DNA of 64,000 bases from Flavobacterium pisciphilum (GTDB lineage: Bacteria > Bacteroidota > Bacteroidia > Flavobacteriales > Flavobacteriaceae), in contig NZ_JAJJMO010000001.1 of assembly GCF_020905345.1 (NCBI RefSeq), forward strand, positions 2,728,001 through 2,792,000, given 5' to 3'. Each line of letters begins with the position of its first letter. Position 1 is the first letter of the stretch. Under the pieces are notes generated by a model. The model saw only the letters and a program-made list of their open reading frames with translations. It was not told the DNA's origin and searched no databases. Made by a program: the position numbers and the translations under genes. Shown here one piece after another: positions 27,308-35,869 of the stretch.

Positions 27308-28372
27308 TCAGTTAAGTTCTTTAATAAGATAAATATAAACTGGAAAGTGATCGCTGAAACCAACTTCTGTTGTCCCATGTCGCAGCGGATATCCTTTGTA
27401 TTTACCTGAAGTTTGGACTAAAAACAATTTATTAAAAATTCCAGCTTTCCAAAATTGAAAGGAATTAAAATCTGATTTAATCAAAGATTGAGTAACCATG
27501 ATTTGATCAAAAACATCCCATGAATCTCGATATGCAATAGTCCCCATTCCTTTCTTTGCCATATCCTCAAATGGATTATAAATTCCATACTCCATGACAT
27601 CTTTTTTGTTAGCCTTGGCTCCAAGCCCAACTTTTATACTTTTGTTATAAGGCCCATCGTTAAAATCCCCCATTGTAATAACTTTAGCTTCAGGATTAAT
27701 TCGCTGCAAGGAATCAATTATTCTACGATTCAAAGCTCCAGCCAACTCCCGATATGGACTCGATTTTTGTTCTCCGCCTGAGCGAGATGGCCAATGATTT
27801 ACAATGATACTTATTTCCTCTCCATCTAAAAATCCCGATACTAATAATTGGTCTCGAGTGAATACACGCTCCTTTCTATTCATAACTGTATCAGTTCTCT
27901 TTTTTATTGGCTTTTTATAAATAACAAGCGGGATATTTGAATACGTAATTGGTTTGAAATATTTTTTCTGATACAGTAATGCAACATCTATACCTCGTTG
28001 GTCTGGTGAATCAAAATGAATGATTCCAAAATCTTGGTCTATTAATTTAGGCTGTTTTATTAAATCTTCAAGCACACTCCTATTTTCTATTTCGGCGCAT
28101 CCTATAAGTGTTGGTACATTAGGATTTTCAGGGGTTCCAATTTCAAACAAAACTCTGGCTAGGTTCTCCAATTTTTTCAAATATTTCTGGGATGTCCAAT
28201 GCCGTGATCCATTCGGTGTCCATTCGTCATCACGAATATTTGGGCTATTTATAGTATCAAAAAGATTTTCAACATTATAAAAAGCTACAGTATGAATAGC
28301 ATACTTTTTTGTTTGTGCCTCAGATTGTATTCCCCATAAATTTAAAAAAACCAAAAAGGCAGCTACTCTCAT
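27308..28372 (-). CDS. Secreted endonuclease/exonuclease/phosphatase-fold hydrolase
   Basis: EEP-superfamily protein (354 residues) with an N-terminal signal peptide ending near SEAQ. Family signatures are FYNVENLFDT, GCAEIENRSVLEDL (metal-binding Glu), IVNHWPSRSGGE, TMGDFNDGPYN and the C-terminal SDHFPVYIYL. It is probably periplasmic or surface exposed. Nuclease or lipid/inositol phosphatase activity cannot be told apart from sequence alone. Confidence 0.85.
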   Translation of the reverse strand: MRVAAFLVFLNLWGIQSEAQTKKYAIHTVAFYNVENLFDTINSPNIRDDEWTPNGSRHWTSQKYLKKLENLARVLFEIGTPENPNVPTLIGCAEIENRSVLEDLIKQPKLIDQDFGIIHFDSPDQRGIDVALLYQKKYFKPITYSNIPLVIYKKPIKKRTDTVMNRKERVFTRDQLLVSGFLDGEEISIIVNHWPSRSGGEQKSSPYRELAGALNRRIIDSLQRINPEAKVITMGDFNDGPYNKSIKVGLGAKANKKDVMEYGIYNPFEDMAKKGMGTIAYRDSWDVFDQIMVTQSLIKSDFNSFQFWKAGIFNKLFLVQTSGKYKGYPLRHGTTEVGFSDHFPVYIYLIKELN

Positions 28373-28471
28373 TATTACTTTTATTTAAAAACAATTATTT
28401 TTAAGAAAAATCTTTCAAATATAAAACTAATTCATTTAAATAAGAAGTTCCAAAATACTTTACATAATCGT

Positions 28472-28479
28472 TATCTTTG
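28472..28479 (+). promoter_or_regulatory. -7 box before the XAC2610-like gene
   Basis: TATCTTTG, a perfect -7 match, 61 bases before the start codon. No clear -33 TTG. Confidence 0.45.
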
Positions 28480-28540
28480 TTTTTATATAATCCTATTCAG
28501 ATTCTAAACATAGGATTCACATTGAAAACATTGACGTAAA

Positions 28541-29560
28541 ATGAAACTTTTAACTACAACTTTACTCCTCTTTCTATTCAATTTTGCTTTTGCTCAGACC
28601 ACCTTTAAAGTAGATGATTTCTCAAAAGCACATTATGGGAAAATATTCATAGCCGACACTTCTCACGTATTCTCAGAAGGTTGGGTTGCCATTTATGATA
28701 CCAAAACTAAAAAACAAATCATAAAAGTTGAATCCAAACAATTAGAGTTGAGTTTACATAATGGGAAAGTTTTGGCAAACATTAAACAATTGCCTTATGA
28801 TGAACAAAGTTTAATCATATATGAAGATTACAATTTTGACGGAATCAAGGATTTTGCCATCTCTGATGGACGGAACAGCTGCTACAATGGCCCCTCTTTT
28901 AATATATATCTAGCTACTAAAACAGGTTTTAAATTCAGTCCTGACTTTACAGCACTTGCTCAAGAATATTGCGGTATGTTCGAAGTGAATTATAAAACAA
29001 AGAAAATAAGCGTAATGACAAAAAACGGATGTTGCTGGCATCAATTTTCAGAATTTATAGTCGAAAACAACAAACCAAAAGTAATCAAGATAGTCGAAGA
29101 TAATCAAATGGACTTTCCATATAGCAATTACTCTGAACAAAATTGGAACGGTAAGAAAATGGTATTAAAAACAAAAAGAATGATTAGTCTCGATGAAGAA
29201 AATGGCATCAGAACTGTGCTATCTTTTAAAGTCGATAAAAATCAAAAACAAGTTGTGCTTTTTAATCAAAATGACCGAGGACTTAATTACGTTTTAATTG
29301 ACAAAAATGATGAAGTTGAGTTTTCATACCCTTTAAATATTGAATATCAAAACCCAAATTTTAATTTTGACAAAAAAAACAACACTCTTACATTTAAAAA
29401 TGAAGACGTTGTTTACATCATATATGACAACCCAGATTCTATTGGAATTACAATAACAACTGGAGGGAAAACATACAATTGGACTGGAAACATTGCCAGC
29501 AAAAAAGGAAAATTAACCGATATAACTACAACACCACTAGAGAATGTTGTTGTAAACTAA
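28541..29560 (+). CDS. Secreted XAC2610-like protein
   Basis: This 339-residue protein has a clear signal peptide (MKLLTTTLLLFLFNFAFAQ). The segment IIYEDYNFDGIKDFAISDG resembles the acidic calcium-binding-like loop of XAC2610/FG-GAP-type proteins. It is followed by a cysteine pair region (CYNGPSFN, then EYCGMF and NGCCWHQF). The C-terminal half is not recognised. It lies 9 bases before the LD-carboxypeptidase gene, so the two are likely co-transcribed and may both act in the periplasm. Confidence 0.6.
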   Translation: MKLLTTTLLLFLFNFAFAQTTFKVDDFSKAHYGKIFIADTSHVFSEGWVAIYDTKTKKQIIKVESKQLELSLHNGKVLANIKQLPYDEQSLIIYEDYNFDGIKDFAISDGRNSCYNGPSFNIYLATKTGFKFSPDFTALAQEYCGMFEVNYKTKKISVMTKNGCCWHQFSEFIVENNKPKVIKIVEDNQMDFPYSNYSEQNWNGKKMVLKTKRMISLDEENGIRTVLSFKVDKNQKQVVLFNQNDRGLNYVLIDKNDEVEFSYPLNIEYQNPNFNFDKKNNTLTFKNEDVVYIIYDNPDSIGITITTGGKTYNWTGNIASKKGKLTDITTTPLENVVVN

Positions 29561-29569
29561 AAATAGAAA

Positions 29570-30574
29570 ATGAATATGAACCAATTCCGATACCTAAAGA
29601 AACATTTTGCTTTTTGTAAATTCACATTTCTTATTTTTGCTTTACAATCATTCACCTGTCAATCTCAACAAAACATGATAACACCTCCTTATTTACAAAA
29701 AGGCGATACTGTAGCCCTAGTAGCAACAGCAAGAAAAAATATTGATGACAATTTAAAACCTACAATCGACTTACTTAAAAGTTGGGGAATAGAAACTGTA
29801 ATAGGAAGCACAATAGGATTAGATACTAATCAACTAGCAGGAACCGACGAACAACGCGCTATCGATTTTCAACATCAAATGGATAATCCAAACATTAAAG
29901 CGATTTGGTGTGTCCGTGGTGGTTACGGTACGGTTCGAATGATTGACTTACTTGACTTTACAAAATTCAAACAACATCCAAAATGGGTTATCGGTTTTAG
30001 CGACGTAACTGTGCTACACAATCATCTTAATACGATGGGATACAAATCAATTCATGGTATAATGCCCGTAAGTGTTCCACGTGCTACACCTGATGCAGTT
30101 GCTACTATGAAAATGGCTTTATTTGGCAATCCTATATCTTATTCCATTTCGCCAGACCCAATGAACCGATTTGGTAAAGCTACAGGCGAACTAGTTGGTG
30201 GTAATTTATCCATACTATATAGTTTATTAGGATCTAAATCGGCTATTGATTGCCGTGACAAAATACTTTTCATAGAGGATTTAGATGAATATCTATATCA
30301 TATTGACCGTATGATGATGAACTTAAAACGCAATGGTTGTATCGAAAACCTAAAAGGAATTGTAATTGGTGCTATGACCAAGATGAAAGACAATGATATA
30401 CCATGGGGGAAAAATGCCTTAGAAATCATTGATGATGTTACCAAGAAATACAATATCCCAGTAATTTTTAATTTCCCAGCAGGGCATATCCAAGACAATA
30501 GAGCTTTAGTAATGGGAAGTACAATTTCAATAGAAGTGAACCAATCTGGAAGTACAGTTGTTTTTGAAAAATAA
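29570..30574 (+). CDS. LD-carboxypeptidase (peptidase S66 family)
   Basis: Serine LD-carboxypeptidase (334 residues) that trims the terminal D-residue from muropeptide tetrapeptides in peptidoglycan recycling. The catalytic Ser lies in GFSDVTVLHNHL, with the Glu in ILFIEDLDEYLYH and the His in FPAGH. A hydrophobic leader with a cysteine (LIFALQSFTCQSQ) suggests export, perhaps as a lipoprotein, though the lipobox is imperfect. Nucleotide-distant recycling genes are not seen nearby. Confidence 0.9.
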   Translation: MNMNQFRYLKKHFAFCKFTFLIFALQSFTCQSQQNMITPPYLQKGDTVALVATARKNIDDNLKPTIDLLKSWGIETVIGSTIGLDTNQLAGTDEQRAIDFQHQMDNPNIKAIWCVRGGYGTVRMIDLLDFTKFKQHPKWVIGFSDVTVLHNHLNTMGYKSIHGIMPVSVPRATPDAVATMKMALFGNPISYSISPDPMNRFGKATGELVGGNLSILYSLLGSKSAIDCRDKILFIEDLDEYLYHIDRMMMNLKRNGCIENLKGIVIGAMTKMKDNDIPWGKNALEIIDDVTKKYNIPVIFNFPAGHIQDNRALVMGSTISIEVNQSGSTVVFEK

Positions 30575-30643
30575 TTTAGCACTATCAAACAGGTTGCTCC
30601 TTTAGCAACAAGAATTATATACAATACTGATATTACAACAATT

Positions 30644-30676
30644 AGACCTAACAGCTTTTAAAAACCTGTTAGGTCT
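30644..30676. repeat. Perfect palindrome, dispersed-repeat-like
   Basis: AGACCTAACAG (30644-30654) and CTGTTAGGTCT (30666-30676) are perfect 11-base arms around an A/T loop. It may also terminate the LD-carboxypeptidase transcript, though the T tract after it is interrupted. I recall similar AACCTGTTAGGTCT palindromes in many Flavobacteriaceae spacers. Confidence 0.6.
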
Positions 30677-30716
30677 TCGTTTTAAAACAACTCTGGTTTC
30701 CCAGAATCTCCCCCAA

Positions 30717-30763
30717 CATCGTGACTGCAACATCGTGACTGCAACTGAGCACTGTGACTGCAA
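30717..30763 (+). repeat. Short tandem repeat before yraN
   Basis: A 14-base unit CATCGTGACTGCAA occurs twice in tandem (30717-30730, 30731-30744). The word GTGACTGCAA recurs a third time at 30754-30763. Confidence 0.7.
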
Positions 30764-30806
30764 ACTGCACCTGAATTGACTGAATACTAATTTCATAATA
30801 CTCAAA

Positions 30807-31166
30807 ATGGCTGACCACAACGAACTAGGGAAAAAAGGAGAAGAACTTGCTGTAGAATACCTTCAACAAAACGGCTACAAAATTCTTGAAACCAATTGGA
30901 CTTATCAAAAAGCTGAAATTGATATTATTGCCACCAAAGAGGATATCATAGCAATTGTAGAAGTAAAGACAAGATCAAATCTTGACTTTGGCTTACCACA
31001 AGATTTTGTAAATCAAAAAAAGATTCAATTGCTGATAAAAGCAGTAAATGCCTATATAAACTATAGGGAAATAGATTTTGAAGTGCGTTTTGATATCGTC
31101 GCCATCCATAAAAAAAAGGAATCATTTGTAATAGAACATCTTATAGATGCTTTTTATCACTTTTAA
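30807..31166 (+). CDS. YraN/UPF0102 family nuclease-like protein
   Basis: Small protein (119 residues) of the YraN family, with a restriction-endonuclease-like PD-(D/E)XK core. The putative catalytic segment is AEIDIIATKEDIIAIVEVKT, with E, D and E-V-K in order. Length and the N-terminal NELGKKGEELAVEYL are typical. The biological substrate is unknown. Confidence 0.9.
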   Translation: MADHNELGKKGEELAVEYLQQNGYKILETNWTYQKAEIDIIATKEDIIAIVEVKTRSNLDFGLPQDFVNQKKIQLLIKAVNAYINYREIDFEVRFDIVAIHKKKESFVIEHLIDAFYHF

Positions 31167-31210
31167 CATAATTTTCTAATGTTATAATTTTAACAAATTG
31201 TTTTTTAATT

Positions 31211-31218
31211 TATATTTG
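31211..31218 (+). promoter_or_regulatory. -7 box before the ACT-like gene
   Basis: TATATTTG matches TAnnTTTG, 65 bases before the start codon at 31284. Confidence 0.4.
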
Positions 31219-31283
31219 TAAAAAAATATAACACACAATTAACTAAACCAACCACACTAAATTAGTACAAAAACCAGAAAATT

Positions 31284-31940
31284 ATGAAAACTGTTTCCTC
31301 CATCGTAGAAAATTACATCAAAACGAAGCCTTTTTTATTAAATGCATTATCACTCGGCATTATTAATTTAACCTCATTATCTAGAAACATAATGACTGAA
31401 TTAGAAAGCGAGTTTGGCAAAGAAGTAAAACAAGGAGCTGTAGTAATGTCGTTAAAACGACTAACGGAAGAATTAGACTTTAAGTTAAACCACAAAATCA
31501 ATAAAGTAATCAAGAATATTGGCGAAATTACTGTTCGTTCAGAACTTACTGATTACACTTTTGCGGCATCTGAAACAGTCTTAAACAAACAAGCTGATTT
31601 AATTTCTGATATCAATACATTATCAGATATATTCTACACTTCATCACGTGGAGTAAATGAAACTAATATTGTTGTTAGTAGTAGTATAAATCAACTAGTT
31701 GAGAAACACTTTGCTCGTGAAAAATTAATTCAGAAATTAAGCAATTTGGCTTCAATTACTGTAAAATTACCAAAAGAAAATATCGTAGTTCCAGGTATAT
31801 ATTACTTTATCTTTCAGCGTTTAGCTTGGGAAGGAATCATAATAAATGAAGTTATCTCTACTTCAAATGAATTTACCATTTTAGTAAGTGAAGATCAAGT
31901 AGATATCGCATTTAAAGTAATCAAAGACTTAAAAAACTAA
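31284..31940 (+). CDS. Stand-alone ACT-like (aspartokinase-type) regulatory protein
   Basis: Predicted 218-residue soluble protein. The last 70 residues (LASITVKLPKENIVVPGIYY, then WEGIIINEVISTSNEFTILV) look like an aspartokinase ACT domain. A preceding segment at about residues 80-110 (EITVRSELTDYTFAASE) could be a partial second one. No kinase domain is present. The N-terminal 75 residues are helical and polar. It has its own -7 box and a strong terminator. A ligand-sensing role is inference. Confidence 0.55.
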   Translation: MKTVSSIVENYIKTKPFLLNALSLGIINLTSLSRNIMTELESEFGKEVKQGAVVMSLKRLTEELDFKLNHKINKVIKNIGEITVRSELTDYTFAASETVLNKQADLISDINTLSDIFYTSSRGVNETNIVVSSSINQLVEKHFAREKLIQKLSNLASITVKLPKENIVVPGIYYFIFQRLAWEGIIINEVISTSNEFTILVSEDQVDIAFKVIKDLKN

Positions 31941-31962
31941 ATTCCATAAATAAATTATATCC

Positions 31963-31998
31963 AATCCCTTTTTCAATTTAAAAATTGAGAAAGGGATT
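31963..31998 (+). terminator. Terminator after the ACT-like gene
   Basis: AATCCCTTTTTCAATTT pairs with AAATTGAGAAAGGGATT (one mismatch), followed by T run. Confidence 0.85.
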
Positions 31999-32045
31999 TT
32001 TTTATACTTCTACCAACATTTATATCATCATAAATCAATAAGAAC

Positions 32046-32108
32046 CAACCCTTCTTTGATTATTTCAATCAAAAAAGAGGCAAAATTATACTGGTAGGGT
32101 TGTTTTTT
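32046..32108 (+). repeat. Nested inverted repeat ending in T run
   Basis: Outer arms CAACCCT (32046-32052) and AGGGTTG (32096-32102) enclose inner arms TTTGATT (32055-32061) and AATCAAA (32067-32073). Six T follow. It could end a short transcript or be a remnant of something else. Confidence 0.4.
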
Positions 32109-32503
32109 AAAGAATTCAAATAGAATACATTCTTCTTAAGTAACTAATTTTAGTGTTAAAACAGCATAAATTTTCTCACTTACATCAATCCTTTTTATAC
32201 TTTAAAATTTATTCTGGATACATCTCAATTTTAAAAAAACTAACCGTTTAAGAATAAAAACACAGAATAAGAGATTACTTGAAAATATTTCATTTCTCTC
32301 ATTTTTACTTAATATTACAAAGACAAAGCCTACATAATATAAAGTTTTACTTGTTTTCATCAAGTAGCAACCTCTCTTTTACGAGTTAATAATTCAATAA
32401 AACAGTATTAATTATTAACCTTAAATCTCCTTCAATTTATCTGTTTTACTTTCTGATAAAATACTTTATCAAAAGAATTCTTAGCTCAAAGCTAAAAAAC
32501 AAA

Positions 32504-32548
32504 CTGGTAGGTACTGGTGTATTTTACATATGCAATCCTTTAAATTTG
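32504..32548 (+). promoter_or_regulatory. Candidate susC promoter with operator-like direct repeat
   Basis: A -7 box TAAATTTG (32541-32548) lacks a TTG at -33. At about that position lie the direct repeats CTGGTA (32504) and CTGGTG (32514), 10 bases apart, about one helical turn. CTGGTAGG also occurs at 32091-32098. This arrangement suggests an activator-dependent promoter. Confidence 0.4.
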
Positions 32549-32708
32549 GATTCCATTATTCTTATAAAATTATATTCAAAAAAATCAATATCACTATTTT
32601 AAAAGGAAAACAAATACATAATGATAAAAATTTAATACCCTAAACAAATAATACCTCCAAAAAAAATAAAAAGCTTAACCAAAACCAGAAACCAAAAACT
32701 AACTCAAA

Positions 32709-35700
32709 ATGAAACAATTAAAAAACTTACTTAGGAAGCCTTTTCTAATGCCGATCATTCTCCTTTTTTGGCTACCTAGTACGCTGCTTGCGCAGGAGAC
32801 TCAGGCAAAAAAAACTATCTCTGGAAAAGTTACAGATGATAAGAACAACACTTTACCAGGTGTTAGTATATCTATACAAGGCACTAAATACAATGCTGCA
32901 ACAGATTTTGACGGATCTTACACGCTAACGTATACTCCAAGTGGTACAAATCAAACTATTATTTTTTCATACGTAGGTTTTATAGAAAAAAAAGAAGCAC
33001 TTGATAATCGCCATGAGATAAATGTATCAATGCAAGAAGAAACTAATAAACTTAATGAGGTAATCGTTATTGGATATGGTTCTCAAAAGAAAAGTAATGT
33101 TACTGGAGCAATCTCATCTATAAAGAAGGAAAGCCTTGAAACACGAGCTACAACAAATCCTGCTGAGGCACTACAAGGCTTAGTTGCTGGAGTAAATGTG
33201 CAAAAAAGTGGTGGTATTGCTGGAGCTGATGTAAAAGTAAAAATACGTGGAGTAAATACCTTTGGAGCAACTGAACCTCTTTACATTATTGATGGATTTC
33301 AAGGTTCAATATCAACAGTAAACCCAACAAATATAGAATCTATGGAGGTTCTTAAAGATGGTGCAGCTGCTGCAATTTACGGATCTGTTGCTGCCAATGG
33401 AGTAATTATTGTAACAACAAAAAGCGGTCAAAAAGAAGGAGTAAAAGTAGATTTCAGCTCATTTTTGGCTTATAAAAACACGGCAAAAACACTAGATTTA
33501 TTAGATGCTGATGGTTATCGTACTGTACATAAAAGAATGTATGATGAATATAACAAATATGCTACTTCTCCTAAAACACTTCCTGCTTATATCACTGATC
33601 CATCAACAACTAATACCGACTGGCAAGATGAGGTGTTCCGTTCTGGACTTACTCAAAATTATGGTTTAGGTGTACAAGGAAGACAAGGCGATTTTAAATT
33701 TGCTTTATATGGTAACTATGTGAAAGAAAAAGGAATTGTTATCGACAATACTTTTGGTCAACAAACTGCTAGCGCAAGAGTTAGTTTCAAAAAATCAATT
33801 TTTGATGTAGATGGAAAAATGGCATTCATAGGAACGCAAAATGCATTACCTAATTTTCAATTAAGAGAAGTATATGCAATATCACCTTTAGTACCTGTTT
33901 ATGATGCAAATGAACCTTATGGTTATGGCTTAACAAACAAAAATGGTTTGCCTACTAATACAAACCCTGTTGCTGAAGAACATTTCAAAAAAAGAACGGA
34001 CAAAGGACAGGATTTAACAGCAAATATTGCGATAACTGCTAACATTAGCTCTTGGTTAAAATACAAAATAGCCTATTCTTATCGTGTAAAAAACAATCAA
34101 GACGCTGCTCATTTCCCTCCTTACATTGCAAACCCAAAAGAAGTTCACCTTTATCCATTGCAAACCGAAGTGAGAACACATTGGGATGAACAAATACTAG
34201 ACAACATTATAACAATTGATAAAACTTTTGGGAAACATACTTTTGGTTTAATGCTTGGTAATACTATAAATGGTGTATCATCAAACTGGAATCAAGTTAG
34301 CGTAGAAGGAAAAACAACTGATTATTCTGTAGAGAATGGACAATTGGTTTCAATAGATCGTCCATCTGGGTTTTTAGATCCTAGTTTCGAAACTATAGGC
34401 GCTGGTAAAGGAGGAACATACTCAGCAGATGGTTCAAAATATCAATACAATCGCGTTTCTTTCTTTAGCCGATTGAACTATTCTTTCAATGACCGTTACT
34501 TACTTCAAATGACCATTAGAAAAGATGGCTCATCTAAATTTGGAGAAGACAGCCGTTGGGGAACTTTCCCTTCTATCGCATTAGGATGGAAAATAGAGCA
34601 AGAAGACTTCTTCCCGAAAGACTTTATCATATCAACTTTAAAATTACGTGCTAGCTGGGGACAACTAGGTAACGAAGCTGCCTTAGGATACTATTCTGCA
34701 AACACATTAATTAGAACAGGAAACTCTTTAGATTCTGGTTACGTACAAGGAAACGGTAGTAATCCATGGCCTGGAAGTATTGCAACTACATTAGAAAACA
34801 GAAACCTACAATGGGAAACAACTGATTCTAAAAATATTGGTATTGATTTTACTCTTAAAAATGGAAAAATTAGTGGTTCTATGAACTACTACCATAATGT
34901 AACAGACAATTTATTGATTACAAAAAAACTAGCTCCATCTGCTGGAATTGATGATCCGATTTTAAACGTAGGTAAAATTAGCAATAGTGGATTTGAACTT
35001 GAAGTTAATTACCGCGATCAGGTTAATGAATTTAAATACAATGTAGGTTTCAACATGTCTACCCTTAAAAACAAAGTAATTTCACTTGCAAACGAAGGAC
35101 AGACAATTTATGGAGAAGGCTTAAAATATGGAGACGAACACTTCCCAACTCAAGCTCGCGTAGGAAATCCGATTAGTGGTTTCTATTTATACAAAACTGA
35201 TGGTATTTTTCAATCTGCGCAGGAAGTAGCCAATCACAGCAAAAATGGTGTTTTATTACAACCAAATGCACAACCTGGAGATATTCGATTTAAAGATTTA
35301 AACGGAGATGGTGTTATAGATGAAAATGATAAAGCATACTCTGGAACTGGATTACCAAAATTTGAGGCTAATATTAGTTTAGGAGCAAGTTATAAAGGTT
35401 TCGATTTCTCTGCATTAATAGGAAGTGGCTGGGGTAACAAATTATACAACGGAAACAGATATTTCTATGAATCTATGAACGCTGGAACCAATATGTTGGC
35501 TTCAACGCTAAATTCATGGACACCAGAAAACCCTACTAACACTCCTCGTGCCGTTTTACAAGATCCAAATGGAAATAGCCGCGAATCAGATCGTTTTCTT
35601 GAAAGTGGCGATTTTATAAGAATGCGTCAGTTACAAATTGGGTATACAATCCCTAATAAAATGCTAGGTGGAGCGAAAATAGACAAACTGAGAATTTATG

Positions 35701-35846
35701 TGAGTGCAGAGAACTTATTCACTATCACAAACTACTCAGGTATAGATCCAGAATTCTCACGTACTTCTGTTCTGAATACAGGAATTGACCGTTTCGTGTA
35801 TCCATTTACAAGAACGTTTGTAACAGGTGTTCAATACATATTTTAA
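32709..35846 (+). CDS. SusC/RagA-type TonB-linked outer membrane transporter
   Basis: Outer-membrane importer of 1045 residues. The signal peptide ends near A28. A carboxypeptidase-regulatory-like domain covers about 34-110 (GVSISIQGTKYNAATDFDGS). The plug starts at V-x-GYG (about 118-124) and contains MEVLKDGAAAAIYG, followed by a 22-strand-type barrel ending in VTGVQYIF. No extra STN domain is present, so ECF/anti-sigma control is not indicated. It pairs with the SusD homologue 23 bases downstream and should import an oligosaccharide or glycoconjugate for the enzymes encoded next. Confidence 0.96.
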   Translation: MKQLKNLLRKPFLMPIILLFWLPSTLLAQETQAKKTISGKVTDDKNNTLPGVSISIQGTKYNAATDFDGSYTLTYTPSGTNQTIIFSYVGFIEKKEALDNRHEINVSMQEETNKLNEVIVIGYGSQKKSNVTGAISSIKKESLETRATTNPAEALQGLVAGVNVQKSGGIAGADVKVKIRGVNTFGATEPLYIIDGFQGSISTVNPTNIESMEVLKDGAAAAIYGSVAANGVIIVTTKSGQKEGVKVDFSSFLAYKNTAKTLDLLDADGYRTVHKRMYDEYNKYATSPKTLPAYITDPSTTNTDWQDEVFRSGLTQNYGLGVQGRQGDFKFALYGNYVKEKGIVIDNTFGQQTASARVSFKKSIFDVDGKMAFIGTQNALPNFQLREVYAISPLVPVYDANEPYGYGLTNKNGLPTNTNPVAEEHFKKRTDKGQDLTANIAITANISSWLKYKIAYSYRVKNNQDAAHFPPYIANPKEVHLYPLQTEVRTHWDEQILDNIITIDKTFGKHTFGLMLGNTINGVSSNWNQVSVEGKTTDYSVENGQLVSIDRPSGFLDPSFETIGAGKGGTYSADGSKYQYNRVSFFSRLNYSFNDRYLLQMTIRKDGSSKFGEDSRWGTFPSIALGWKIEQEDFFPKDFIISTLKLRASWGQLGNEAALGYYSANTLIRTGNSLDSGYVQGNGSNPWPGSIATTLENRNLQWETTDSKNIGIDFTLKNGKISGSMNYYHNVTDNLLITKKLAPSAGIDDPILNVGKISNSGFELEVNYRDQVNEFKYNVGFNMSTLKNKVISLANEGQTIYGEGLKYGDEHFPTQARVGNPISGFYLYKTDGIFQSAQEVANHSKNGVLLQPNAQPGDIRFKDLNGDGVIDENDKAYSGTGLPKFEANISLGASYKGFDFSALIGSGWGNKLYNGNRYFYESMNAGTNMLASTLNSWTPENPTNTPRAVLQDPNGNSRESDRFLESGDFIRMRQLQIGYTIPNKMLGGAKIDKLRIYVSAENLFTITNYSGIDPEFSRTSVLNTGIDRFVYPFTRTFVTGVQYIF

Positions 35847-35869
35847 TTCTATTTCTAAAAGACACAATC

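Larger units (their letters stand above)
31999..32708 (+). other. Long leader region upstream of susC
   Basis: About 710 bases of very AT-rich sequence with no supportable ORF. It contains a nested inverted repeat with a T run (32046-32108), the inverted repeats TGATAAA-atac-TTTATCA (32454-32471) and TTAGCT-caa-AGCTAA (32481-32495), a direct repeat (32504-32519) and a -7 box (32541-32548). It probably carries the control region of the glycan locus. Confidence 0.6.

Noticed and set aside
30602..30820. 72-residue minus-strand ORF over the yraN spacer
   Set aside because: It translates the palindrome and tandem repeat and has an erratic composition, so it is not a gene.
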